A DNA stretch of 64,000 bases from an uncultured Opitutaceae bacterium (GTDB taxonomy: Bacteria; Verrucomicrobiota; Verrucomicrobiia; Opitutales; Opitutaceae), in assembly GCA_937958045.1 (NCBI GenBank), contig CALFXL010000052.1, positions 1 through 64,000 of the forward strand. Direction: 5' to 3'. This document shows, piece after piece, positions 47,401 to 56,275 of this stretch (the stretch's first letter is position 1; the number at the start of each line of letters is the position of its first letter). A program made the translations under genes and the position numbers. The notes under the pieces were generated by a model. That model made no database searches, had not been told where the DNA came from, and worked only from the letters and a program-made list of their open reading frames with translations.

Positions 47401-49944
47401 GGCGTTGTTGCCATGATTGCTGACGATCCAGTTCGCCGTGGTGGCGGTGTTGGTATCGCCAAAAATCAAACCCGACAACGTGCGCGGCGAATCGAGCACG
47501 ACCGTCGTGTCGGCGATTACATCGTAATTGCCCAAGGTCGGAATCGCGCCCGCGCCGTCAGGAATGAAACCGCCATCCCAATTGGACGCGTTGCTCCAAA
47601 GTCCGCCCGATGGCGCGGAAGCCAGCCACGCGAGCACGACGCGCGTGTAGAGTTCTCCGGAGGTGAATCCGCCGGAAATCGCGACGCCGCCCGGCGCGCT
47701 GACGATACCTGTGCCGCTTGCTTTCATGTCGAGCCGCAACGTGCCGGTACCCGTGATCGAACCGACAAGCACATCGTAAGTGGTCGCGCTTTGCGCCGTC
47801 ACGCTGACAACGGAGCCCGTGACAGAGTCTGTTCCGGTAACCGTGAAATCCGTCGCATCCACGCCGGTCACGGCTCGGTTAAACGTGACGCGGAAAATCG
47901 CGCTCGTGGCACCGAGCGCGGGCGTCGCGGGATCGTAGCGATTGATCGAAAGAACCGCGGGCGCAGCGGCCGGCAAACTCGCGAGCGCCGTCACGATGTC
48001 AGGTTGCGCCGGTGTGATCATGCCGGTGCCGAGAAAATAGTCGGGATACGGCGGTTGGTTGTACCCGACGTTCTGCCACGCGATGGAAAGTCGGTACTGA
48101 CGGTTATGCATTAGCGTGTAGAGTCGCGTGCTTGTCGGCGCCGTCGTCGTGTAGATGCGCAGCGCCGCGCTGTCGGTCTCGCGCCAGATCACTTCTTCGC
48201 GCCAATCGCCCAAAATATCCGCGGAGAGATTTGGCGTGGCTTTGGTCGAGTTGTTGGACGCAACATTACTCGGCGAAAGAACCGGGCTGACCGACTTCGT
48301 CGCGGGATTCCATTTCGAAACTGTCGTGCCATCGAGGAGTTCGCGCGACAGATCGCCATCCCACCAGATGCCGAAGTTCATCGACGGGCGATTCGTGGAG
48401 ATCACCGTGCCATCGACTGCCCTCACATCGGAGCGCGCACCCCACATTTCGTAACCCGGATAATTGGGATCGATATCGGCCGCCATCGCGCGACCGGCAT
48501 CGGACGTCGTCGGAGATGAAAAAATCACTTCGCCTGTGCGCGCATCACGAAACGTGTGACCGATGCCGCCGTTGCCCGCGTAGTCTTCATGAGCGACCCA
48601 AACTTCGAGGCCGGGCCGCGCCGGATCGAGATCCGAGAGGTGCATCGCGTCGCCGTGACCGAGTCCCGTGGAATACAGTCCGCGTCCATCGTCATCGATC
48701 GTGCACGAGCCATAAACGATTTCATCGCGTCCATCGCCATCGACGTCGGCCACGCTGAGATTGTGATTTCCTTGTCCGCGATAAGCCGCCCAAACCGTCG
48801 CCGGACCGCCGTTGGGATTCGTATCGAAAATCCAGCGCTGGCTCAGCACGCCGTCGCGATAATCGTAAGCGACCAACACCGCGCGCGTGTAATAACCGCG
48901 GCACATCACGAGACTCGGACGTTGCCCATCGAGATAAGCCACCGCGCCCAAGAAACGATCGATGCGATTGCCGTAGTTGTCGCCCCAAAGCGCGTTGATC
49001 TGCGCCGTCGTCGGCGACTGCGTGTCGGGATGACGCGGCGGGTTGTAATTGGTCGACGTGATTTCGACGCCCGTTTGTCCGTTGAAAATCGTGAGAAACT
49101 CCGGACCCGCGAGCACGTAGCCATTGGCGTTGCGACGGTCCTGCGTGTGATCGATCTCCGCACTCGGACGCACACCCGTGAACTTCGCCGGATCGGCGAC
49201 AAATTGTCCGTCGGCGCCTTTCGAACCTTCCGCCGTGCGACAAGCGATCTCCGCCTTCCCGTCGCCATCGAGATCGTACACCATGAACTGCGTGTAGTGA
49301 GCGCCCGCGCGAATGTTGCGGCCGAGATCGATGCGCCACAGATGCGTGCCGTCGAGTTTGTACGCATCGAGATAAACATTGCCCGTGTAACCGCCGATCG
49401 AGTTGTCCTGCGAATTCGACGGATCCCATTTCACGATGATCTCGTACTCGCCGTCGCCATCGAGATCGCCCACCGAACAATCGTTCGCGCTGTACGTGCA
49501 GGTGACATTGTCGGGCGTGGTCACACCCGCGGGCACTTGCAGCGGAATCCGCAGATACTGCTGCACCGGCGCATTCGCCGCGAGCGTGTACGTTTCGCTC
49601 GCAGCCTGCTCGACGCCGCCGATCACCGGACAGACGTGATACGTCAGCGTCTGCGAAAAATCCGCCGAGCCGTCCGCAAACGACGTCGCGGTCGTGAGCG
49701 GCTCGGCATTGAGCTTCACCGCGGCGCCACCGCCGGTGGAGCGATAAAGATTAAACGCCACCTCGGCCGGATCGGTGCCGAGCAGGCGCCAACTCACAAA
49801 CGCTTCGGTCGACGACGCGCGCACGGCGACGACACCGCGGTTGAGTTGTTCCATGAGCGAAGGTGCGGCGGCTACACGCGCGGGCGCGCACAACGATACG
49901 ACGGCAAAGGCCACCAAGGCCAATGCCTTCAGAGCGGTTTTCAT
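44467..49944 (-). CDS. Exported PL11 rhamnogalacturonan lyase chimera with beta-helix and sorting tail
   Basis: This 1825-residue exported protein has a signal peptide (about 1-27), then a PL11 rhamnogalacturonan lyase region to about residue 635, rich in calcium-type loops (GDLDGDGEYEIIVKWD, YDLDGDGKAEIACRTAEG, VADVDGDGRDEIVYG). A beta-sandwich follows (about 655-770). Next come autotransporter-associated strand repeats (about 780-1310: GLTKAGTGTLVLGKNNTLGG, GGFVKTGAGTLTLSANN), a fibronectin type III domain (about 1358-1455) and a right-handed beta-helix (about 1460-1770). The tail is 13 glycines, a hydrophobic stretch and RLRRR, like a GlyGly-CTERM sorting signal. PL11 enzymes cut the rhamnose-galacturonate backbone of pectin. 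The ordinary enzyme is about 600 residues. It is the first and only gene before two tandem terminators. Confidence 0.9.
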   Translation of the reverse strand: MKTALKALALVAFAVVSLCAPARVAAAPSLMEQLNRGVVAVRASSTEAFVSWRLLGTDPAEVAFNLYRSTGGGAAVKLNAEPLTTATSFADGSADFSQTLTYHVCPVIGGVEQAASETYTLAANAPVQQYLRIPLQVPAGVTTPDNVTCTYSANDCSVGDLDGDGEYEIIVKWDPSNSQDNSIGGYTGNVYLDAYKLDGTHLWRIDLGRNIRAGAHYTQFMVYDLDGDGKAEIACRTAEGSKGADGQFVADPAKFTGVRPSAEIDHTQDRRNANGYVLAGPEFLTIFNGQTGVEITSTNYNPPRHPDTQSPTTAQINALWGDNYGNRIDRFLGAVAYLDGQRPSLVMCRGYYTRAVLVAYDYRDGVLSQRWIFDTNPNGGPATVWAAYRGQGNHNLSVADVDGDGRDEIVYGSCTIDDDGRGLYSTGLGHGDAMHLSDLDPARPGLEVWVAHEDYAGNGGIGHTFRDARTGEVIFSSPTTSDAGRAMAADIDPNYPGYEMWGARSDVRAVDGTVISTNRPSMNFGIWWDGDLSRELLDGTTVSKWNPATKSVSPVLSPSNVASNNSTKATPNLSADILGDWREEVIWRETDSAALRIYTTTAPTSTRLYTLMHNRQYRLSIAWQNVGYNQPPYPDYFLGTGMITPAQPDIVTALASLPAAAPAVLSINRYDPATPALGATSAIFRVTFNRAVTGVDATDFTVTGTDSVTGSVVSVTAQSATTYDVLVGSITGTGTLRLDMKASGTGIVSAPGGVAISGGFTSGELYTRVVLAWLASAPSGGLWSNASNWDGGFIPDGAGAIPTLGNYDVIADTTVVLDSPRTLSGLIFGDTNTATTANWIVSNHGNNANTLTLDVDTGSPTVTVNALGSGATATLDTVIAGSDGLTKAGTGTLVLGKNNTLGGALAVNAGTLRVGGPDGGLTLTAATNVASGARLEVGGGSLNISGLVTAVAGAVVIDSGTANLTGGFRTNSDSNGTLRVNGGTLNVSEINIRRNSAASIDYNSGFIASGGITQTGAIWLGNNNSNGAMSVEGGTVEVSGAIMIGNNVGSTRGGGLRVTSGKLTVADTAYGIVLTRASGNTTVAQISGGVVTTEKITFGYNDAVIAGSGSFTLSGGELYLGSGGLVMNGTAAYTTTITLSGGTLGAKADWSTTLPMTLTNTPTVKAADADGSSHAITLNGVLSGAGGFVKTGAGTLTLSANNTVTGAITIDAGSLVVTGSTATASSVTVNANSTLAGTGDAGTIILASGQVAPGGEAVGTLNGASLTWNGGGRLIAQLDGANADKLVLSGALTKGSAGAYEISVSGGAAAVAGQAYTIATYASTDFSATDFTVVDLPAGHTVTVSAGATSLTLTLNAPVADTIAPTVPTNLAGVATSPNDIALSWTASTDNIGVAGYRIYRDGQSVGTSALNAYTDTGRASGTTYSYTVSAYDAAGNNSDPSAAITITTPYSGAVTRQVTNTTELTNALTLANANPLATFTIQLAGGTYTLGANALPDLAAKGVKLVGPTSGTAATIDGAGVPGGVILKVTASDVSISNLRFTNAATNAIAIQAGANNGRIEDCAFSGATTGAAILGEGCSGWIVTGNSITGVAGSSATAQPAIYFRAGVSSLTITDNLLLNCDRGIAVGAGGGENNGAVTIRNNMISDVRTSGHPGAGISVASLSSGESAVDNNTVYSTNNYASAIEYNNSTAVMRIRNNLTNKAITGASSPAAALATNHTTAQAAWFKTPASGDLHLASWQTGVVDAGTTISGFTRDIDGDTRPTGGAYDVGADEYLGSAPSNPQPPPSGGGGGGGGGGGGGAHAPWALGLGALLILVRLRRR

Positions 49945-50097
49945 AGATAGGGGTGAAGCTGGGGCTGGGGTTAACGAGCAGACACGCAACGCCTGCTCGC
50001 TCTCCCTTCAAACCGCCAGCCCGCGCCCGAGCGTACAGTCATCTTCCCCGCAGCCGTCGCATCAAGCAACGACCGCGGCAAGACTGAGAACAAGCGT

Positions 50098-53000
50098 TCA
50101 TCGTTCTATACTTTCAAGCAACGCGAGTGCCTCGGGATATTCCAGTTCATCCCTTCCGTGCTGGACGTAGATTTTAAGGGCCTCGCGCGCTTCGGCAGTT
50201 CGACCCGCTTTCATGGCGGCGTATCCTTTTTGCCAATACGCGTGATAAAACGCCGGCGCGACGCGGATGCACTCGTCCGCACACGCAACGACCGCATCCC
50301 AGTCCTTTGCGAGGCGCGCACGCAACAGTTCGATGATGACACGGTCATGGCCGCGGACTTTTCCACTCATCGCCGCATACCATGCCTGCGGGATCGCGTC
50401 GGGCTCATCGAGCGCGAGCGTTAGAAAATACGCGAGTTCCCACGCAAAAGGTGCCTCCCCTGACCATGAACGCACCACTTGCCGGCGGAGCTCCCGACGT
50501 AGCGCTTGTCGCACGAGCCCAACCTCGCGCTCACGGTCGAGAAGTTCGTATTGGCGCAACGTTTGATGCATCAACTTTTCGTCGAGTAACCACGTCTGCG
50601 ATTGCCCATCGAGCAGTCGCCGGAGGCCGGCCACGTCCTTGGTTTGCACGAGATGGCGTTGCAATAGCGCGACGCGAAGCAGCCCGATGCCGGGGGCGTT
50701 GATTTGAGCAAGCGTTGTTTCCAGGTCCACTGCCTGACCCGTTCGCAACTGAATAAGCACTTCCAGAAAGCGGCCTTCAGCCGACGCCGCCGGATGTGCG
50801 ATCGCATCGCGCCATGGCATCAGCAGCGTCAACAAACGTCCGCGAACCTCCGGCTGATCGAGATCCGCTGAGAGCGCAAATACGCGGATCATTTCAGCGC
50901 GTTGTACGTCGTCCACCGCGTGTCGCAGCGCCGTCTCCAGCAGACGCAAGTTCAGTTCACGATACTTCGGATTTCCCGAATGCAGTCGCGCGGTCTGTGC
51001 CCAAAATGCGGGCCATCGGTCAAAAACCCACCCTTGATTCACCAGCCAAAAGAAAATCTGCCAGTCGCTTTCTTCCGACGGGATGCGCGTATACTCCAAC
51101 CATTGCTGCCGAACGCGCTCTTTGGTTTCGCGAGGCGCATTTCGGGGTTTGTCGGAAAACTCGCTCAATACCGTCGCCGTCAGGGCCTGATACAATGGTT
51201 GATAGCGCTTGGTCTGCTCCACGCGCTGGAGCAGCTCCAGCTGCAGACGTTCTCGAGACAAGTGCAGGTGCGGCAATGTCCGCCATCCCGACACATCAGC
51301 GACCAACGCTTCTATTTCCTCCGTGCGTCCTTGCATGAGCAACGCCTCGGCGAGGCATCTCATCACGTACGCCTGTCCGAGACCGATATCCCCCGCGACG
51401 ATTTCCTTCAGCAACGCGTGCTCTTTGCCGGCGTCACCAAGCGGGATTCGCGACAGCGCTCGTAATAAGGGCAACGCATCCCGCCGCCATGGCTCCATTG
51501 AGCGCGTGAGCATGTGCCCGTACCAGCGATCGAACTCGACGGTATTTCTCGCGTCCGCCGTCCGCATCAATCCCAGCCAGAGGGCATGCACGCGCACTTG
51601 CACGGGAATATCTTCGCTCGCCAGCAACGGATCGAGCACGTTGCGCAGATCGGCCTGGGCGCTGGTCCAATTAACCACATCCGACAACGCAGAACACCAC
51701 GCTTCCTGTTGCGCTTCAACCGAGCGACTCGCGTCCTGCGCGGCCAGCAGCCGCAGCTTCACAATCTCCACCGGAGCAAGACGGCCTTCGGGCGCCGCCA
51801 ACAATGTATTCAAATCTCCAATACGCGGATCCGCCAGACTGCTGGGCTCGGCGAAGGCGTACCAATCAAGGCCCGCGCGGTTGATCCACGTCTCCACTTG
51901 TCCGGCTATTTTGAGACTTCCTTCCAGCGCAGCGAGTCGCTGTTCAAGTCGCTTCTTTCCTTCGGCATCCTGTGACAGCGTATTGCCCGCTTCGCGTAAC
52001 AACAACGCCTTCTCTTTTGCTCCTTGCCCGAGCGCTCGATAGAGGGATGCGAGCGACTCCACCGACTCCGTCCGCAGGTGTGGCATTTTCAAATCCGCGA
52101 GGCTTTTCTCCAATGCCGCCGCACATTCTTCACGTTCTCGACGACTCGCTGTCGCGGCGATGGCCCAAAGCCGTAGCAGCGTCTGATCGATTCGGTCTTT
52201 TGAAATTTCGGGCCGGCAAGTCGCAAGCACCTCGAGCGCTCGTTGCGATTTCTGATCGTCGATCAAATGGGCCGCCAACTGCAACGGACGTCTGCGAGGA
52301 TCCATCACCGTCTCGGGCACGGGGATCTCCAGCATCGCGATTGCCATCTCGTACACCGCATTTCGTTTGTCGGGAGCGAAAGCGGCAAGCTCATCCGTCA
52401 TCGCAGCCACCTCCACGGTGAGCGAAGGTAACCAGCGCGCACCGCTTACCACGGGCAGAAGATTCTCCATGAACGCGGTAAAATCCCGGGCCGTCACGGC
52501 CTGCTCGATCTTCGTTTTCAATGCTTCGAGATCTTCGATGACCGGCACGACTTCGCTCACGCCATCCTTTACGAGCTTCTGGCCGGACCGAAGATTGTTC
52601 CAACGACGCCACCACGCATCCCGCGCATTCCAAAAAGCAGCCGCGCCACCGCTTTTCTCCAACGCGATGAACTCGCGAATCCAGGTTTCTCCGCTGGCTT
52701 TTTTCAGCACTTCTTCGGGCATATCCGCAAGGCGTTGGATGACACGCAACGCTTCATCCGCCCGCTTCAGATGCAGGTTGATGAACACGGCGCGCAGCAT
52801 CGATTCGACACCTAATCCAAACTGAGGCGCGTCGTCCTCCAAACGTTTATACGGCCCCAATGCCGCCGTGAAGCGCCCCGCATTTTCGTAGCTGCGTCCG
52901 AGTCGGGCGTTAGCCACGACGCGAAACACCGGCTTGATCCCTTGGATCTTCAGCACGTCCTGATAGATCTTACGCTCGCCCGCCCCATTGCCCTGTCGCG

Positions 53001-56000
53001 CTAGCCATCGCGCACGCCAGAAACGCGCTTCGAGATAAGTGTCGCTGGTGATCGGCATCTTTTCGCTCACATCCAGCAGCACGGGAAAAATCGCCGGCGG
53101 AGGTTCCTTGCCAATCTTTCGTGCCCACCACTCCGCCTGCCCGGTAGCACGCTCCAGCCGATCGCCAAATTGAGTGTCCACGGGTAGCGTCACCACCGCT
53201 TCCACTCCCAGCATGGTGCCGCGTTCAGCATCCCCCACCTTTTCCGCCTCCTCGATTGCACGGTTAAAATCCGCCCAAGTTTTCAGCCCGGGATCACGCA
53301 CGGGCTTATACAGCGTATCAAGCGGCGCTTGCGTGAGCTTTGTTTGAAGGTCCGCCTGCACAGCTGCAGCCGTTACCAATGTCGATTTCCTTTTGTCCGC
53401 ATCTTCGAGCAACGACGCCAACTCCGCCCCGGGCTGCGGCCATGCACGGCGAATGATCGTGCTGAGGTTATGCATGCGGTCGAGAGCGCCAGCGCCCGTC
53501 CACTCAAGCGCGTTCTGTATCAAAAAAACGAATACGCCTTCCGCCACGTCGGGATACTTCGCCGTCAGGTCGGTCAATGCTTCCTCCACGCGCACCAGCC
53601 GGCCGGCCTCTACCAGCAGACGAACGTAACGTTGATACGTGATCGCGCGTTTGTTCGGATCCAGATCGAGACCACCTGCCAACAAATCGATCGCTTCAGT
53701 CGTTCTATTTTCCGCAATCAAAATATCCGCGGCGGAGATGAGCGTATTCGAACGCCGGAAAGCCGTCATCGCGGGATCGCGGGCGATGCGTGTCAAAATC
53801 GCGAGCGCTTCATCGCTTCGTCCGAGATCCCTCAAGGCGAGCGCCTGAAGATTTTCCGCCCACGCGTAATCGTGAGTACTCACATCCGTCCGATAATTCG
53901 CGAGCAGAGGAAGCACGCGATTGAGAGCGGCTTCATTTTGATCAGCGGCCCACTCCAGAAAACCGATGCGCACGTGCGCATTAAAAACCGTTTTCCGGTC
54001 ATGCGGAAAATACTGCAAGGTTCGCTCGAGCGCCGCTCGCCGCAGTGCGTGACTGCCCTCGTACGGAAATCGCCGATCCACAAGCTCAAGCTGTCCGTCG
54101 CCCGTCGGCATCAGGGGCAAATCGATCGTGGGCTCCGTCGTTTTCTGCACGACGGTCGTCGATGAGGTATTCAACACAACGGGCTGCCCGAGCCACGCGA
54201 GCATCGATTGTACGGCCTGGTAATAGGTTCCGAAATCCTGGGGACCGACCGCCGATTGCGTGATGACCGATTCGATTTCGGCGTGAACAACACCATCGCT
54301 CACTTCCCAATGCGCGCGCGCGCGCCCGACCGGCGTTTCAAATCGATAGGGATCTGGTCGCGTTTCCAGCTGCAAACCTTCCGGCAACCGGATGCGCGCC
54401 CGCACCACGACGCGATCTTGATACAAAAAGAACGCGGACTCACGTTGCGCCGTGGTGCCCATGTCCGGAAGCATCCACCGGCCATGCGGAAAGCGCAGGG
54501 TCGTGCGTCCGTCCCGTTGATCACGCTGCGCAGGCACAATAAAATACGCCTTAACCGTATCGGGTCCTGAGGTCACATCTTCGCTTGCCTTCACTGCATC
54601 GATGACATCGGCGCTTGGATAAAAAGCACGTACCCAATCACTCAGTTTCCGCTTCGTTTCATCGGCATCGCGACGACGATATTGCTCCCTTTGCCCCGCG
54701 CCGTAAGAGCCCTCGGACGTCACGCTCATCCATCCAGAGATCTCGCCGGTCGCACCCAATTCTAAATCGAAGTCGTAAGTCACGCTCCCCGCTTGCTGCA
54801 CCGGCGTGCGCATCCACTTGCCGCCATTTTCCTCGACCACCAGCACATCGCGATCCGCACTGCCGGGGCCTATCATTCCCGGTTCGCAAAACGAGATCGT
54901 CGGATCGCAAAATTCATAGCCGCTTTTCCCATCCGCGATCGCAACGATCGCGTGACTGAACACGGCATAGTTAGGCGAACGCCGGTCGATCAGGCCCAGA
55001 TGATATGTATTCACCAAGGCAATACGTGCTTCGATGCCTTTGTGACGTAGAAAAGCCACCAGGAGATTAGCCTTGTCCTTACAGTCGCCGTACTGGTTCT
55101 CCCAAACCTCGTTGCAGTCGTGCGGCTGATAGGCCGCTTGGCCTAGTTCGAGCCCTGTGTAGCGTACGTCGTTCGCTACTTTCGCCAGCAGCACTCGGAT
55201 AATGTCCTCACGTGAGGTCAATCCCGCGGTCCATGACTCCACCTGCGCGGCCAGCTTGGGTGAAAGTTTATCGCGGGTTGTTATTAGGCCGGCAAACCAG
55301 CGGCCAACATCATCCCATTTCTCGATCGTGCTTATCCGCACACAAGGGCCTACCTGCGATGACGGCGCGCGGCCTGGTTCATATCGTCGCGATGCCAAAC
55401 GCTCTGCCTGCCAGCGATAACGTACAACTCCATCCTCAAGTTCGCTCCGCTCCATCTCCGGGATATCGCTCCCAGTCGTGTGAACATGTGCTCGCTGAGC
55501 CAATGGCGCAGGCAACTCGACCACGATGTGCAAACGATCCAGCTCCCAATTCCGCGACCAGGCGAAGGTCTGCGCGTATTCACCAATCATACGCACATTC
55601 ACATCCTCGATCACTGCGATAATACGCGTGATGCTCCCCGCCTTCACATTGGGGAAGATGACTTTCACCTCCTCCTCGTCATCATACAACGCGTAATCAG
55701 CCTGCCGTTGCGGAGACTGCACCAGCACGGCATTCGGCCTGACGGCCATCACCGTCCCGTCGGCCTGGATGGTCTCGGCTGTCACGAGGTGATACTTCTG
55801 ATCCTTCCTCAGATAGCTGGTCACATCCTCCGCGATCGACTTCGCGCCGGCGTCCGTAAACGCCTTCCATGCCAGATGCCAGACCATGACACGACGCCCT
55901 TCCGTATCAACAATGTGAATACGTTCGTCGAGCAAGGTCACCCCCGCCGCGTTGTCGTCAGGTTTGCGCTCGCGCGGCGCGGTGATGGTTTCCACCGGCG

Positions 56001-56172
56001 TGAGCAATGGCGCCACGCGCGTGGCATATACTTCCGGAGGTACGCGCGAAACATCGGCCGCCTGCAAAGCGGACGTCGCAACAAAGAACAATAACGCCCT
56101 TAGCAGGGCTGAAAATCGAGAACTGCGATACGGGGTGAATCGTGCCGGTGTGTACATGAGCTGGAAAAGCAT
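50098..56172 (-). CDS. Giant DUF3857-transglutaminase-TPR protein
   Basis: This 2024-residue exported protein has a signal peptide (about residues 20-39, LLRALLFFVATSALQAA), then a DUF3857 domain (about 75-270) and a transglutaminase-like domain (about 290-450). The Cys364 motif YGDCKDKANLL, then FSHAIVAI and FCDPTIS could supply Cys, His and Asp. The remaining 1400 residues or so are helical TPR-like repeats (for example NLQALALRDLGRSDEALAILTRIA). DUF3857-transglutaminase proteins are usually about 650 residues. The catalytic set looks intact, but activity is unproven. A second ATG at 56157 is a possible start. It lies 104 nt before the next gene's stop, on the same strand. Confidence 0.82.
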   Translation of the reverse strand: MLFQLMYTPARFTPYRSSRFSALLRALLFFVATSALQAADVSRVPPEVYATRVAPLLTPVETITAPRERKPDDNAAGVTLLDERIHIVDTEGRRVMVWHLAWKAFTDAGAKSIAEDVTSYLRKDQKYHLVTAETIQADGTVMAVRPNAVLVQSPQRQADYALYDDEEEVKVIFPNVKAGSITRIIAVIEDVNVRMIGEYAQTFAWSRNWELDRLHIVVELPAPLAQRAHVHTTGSDIPEMERSELEDGVVRYRWQAERLASRRYEPGRAPSSQVGPCVRISTIEKWDDVGRWFAGLITTRDKLSPKLAAQVESWTAGLTSREDIIRVLLAKVANDVRYTGLELGQAAYQPHDCNEVWENQYGDCKDKANLLVAFLRHKGIEARIALVNTYHLGLIDRRSPNYAVFSHAIVAIADGKSGYEFCDPTISFCEPGMIGPGSADRDVLVVEENGGKWMRTPVQQAGSVTYDFDLELGATGEISGWMSVTSEGSYGAGQREQYRRRDADETKRKLSDWVRAFYPSADVIDAVKASEDVTSGPDTVKAYFIVPAQRDQRDGRTTLRFPHGRWMLPDMGTTAQRESAFFLYQDRVVVRARIRLPEGLQLETRPDPYRFETPVGRARAHWEVSDGVVHAEIESVITQSAVGPQDFGTYYQAVQSMLAWLGQPVVLNTSSTTVVQKTTEPTIDLPLMPTGDGQLELVDRRFPYEGSHALRRAALERTLQYFPHDRKTVFNAHVRIGFLEWAADQNEAALNRVLPLLANYRTDVSTHDYAWAENLQALALRDLGRSDEALAILTRIARDPAMTAFRRSNTLISAADILIAENRTTEAIDLLAGGLDLDPNKRAITYQRYVRLLVEAGRLVRVEEALTDLTAKYPDVAEGVFVFLIQNALEWTGAGALDRMHNLSTIIRRAWPQPGAELASLLEDADKRKSTLVTAAAVQADLQTKLTQAPLDTLYKPVRDPGLKTWADFNRAIEEAEKVGDAERGTMLGVEAVVTLPVDTQFGDRLERATGQAEWWARKIGKEPPPAIFPVLLDVSEKMPITSDTYLEARFWRARWLARQGNGAGERKIYQDVLKIQGIKPVFRVVANARLGRSYENAGRFTAALGPYKRLEDDAPQFGLGVESMLRAVFINLHLKRADEALRVIQRLADMPEEVLKKASGETWIREFIALEKSGGAAAFWNARDAWWRRWNNLRSGQKLVKDGVSEVVPVIEDLEALKTKIEQAVTARDFTAFMENLLPVVSGARWLPSLTVEVAAMTDELAAFAPDKRNAVYEMAIAMLEIPVPETVMDPRRRPLQLAAHLIDDQKSQRALEVLATCRPEISKDRIDQTLLRLWAIAATASRREREECAAALEKSLADLKMPHLRTESVESLASLYRALGQGAKEKALLLREAGNTLSQDAEGKKRLEQRLAALEGSLKIAGQVETWINRAGLDWYAFAEPSSLADPRIGDLNTLLAAPEGRLAPVEIVKLRLLAAQDASRSVEAQQEAWCSALSDVVNWTSAQADLRNVLDPLLASEDIPVQVRVHALWLGLMRTADARNTVEFDRWYGHMLTRSMEPWRRDALPLLRALSRIPLGDAGKEHALLKEIVAGDIGLGQAYVMRCLAEALLMQGRTEEIEALVADVSGWRTLPHLHLSRERLQLELLQRVEQTKRYQPLYQALTATVLSEFSDKPRNAPRETKERVRQQWLEYTRIPSEESDWQIFFWLVNQGWVFDRWPAFWAQTARLHSGNPKYRELNLRLLETALRHAVDDVQRAEMIRVFALSADLDQPEVRGRLLTLLMPWRDAIAHPAASAEGRFLEVLIQLRTGQAVDLETTLAQINAPGIGLLRVALLQRHLVQTKDVAGLRRLLDGQSQTWLLDEKLMHQTLRQYELLDREREVGLVRQALRRELRRQVVRSWSGEAPFAWELAYFLTLALDEPDAIPQAWYAAMSGKVRGHDRVIIELLRARLAKDWDAVVACADECIRVAPAFYHAYWQKGYAAMKAGRTAEAREALKIYVQHGRDELEYPEALALLESIER

Positions 56173-56275
56173 CCGGCCACAACCGACCGCACACGTGGCG
56201 CCAACCCGCCACGCGGATGCGCTCGCCTCGCAGTCCTCTTCGCTGCATTTACGCCCCTTCTCTCCCGCCGATGCA

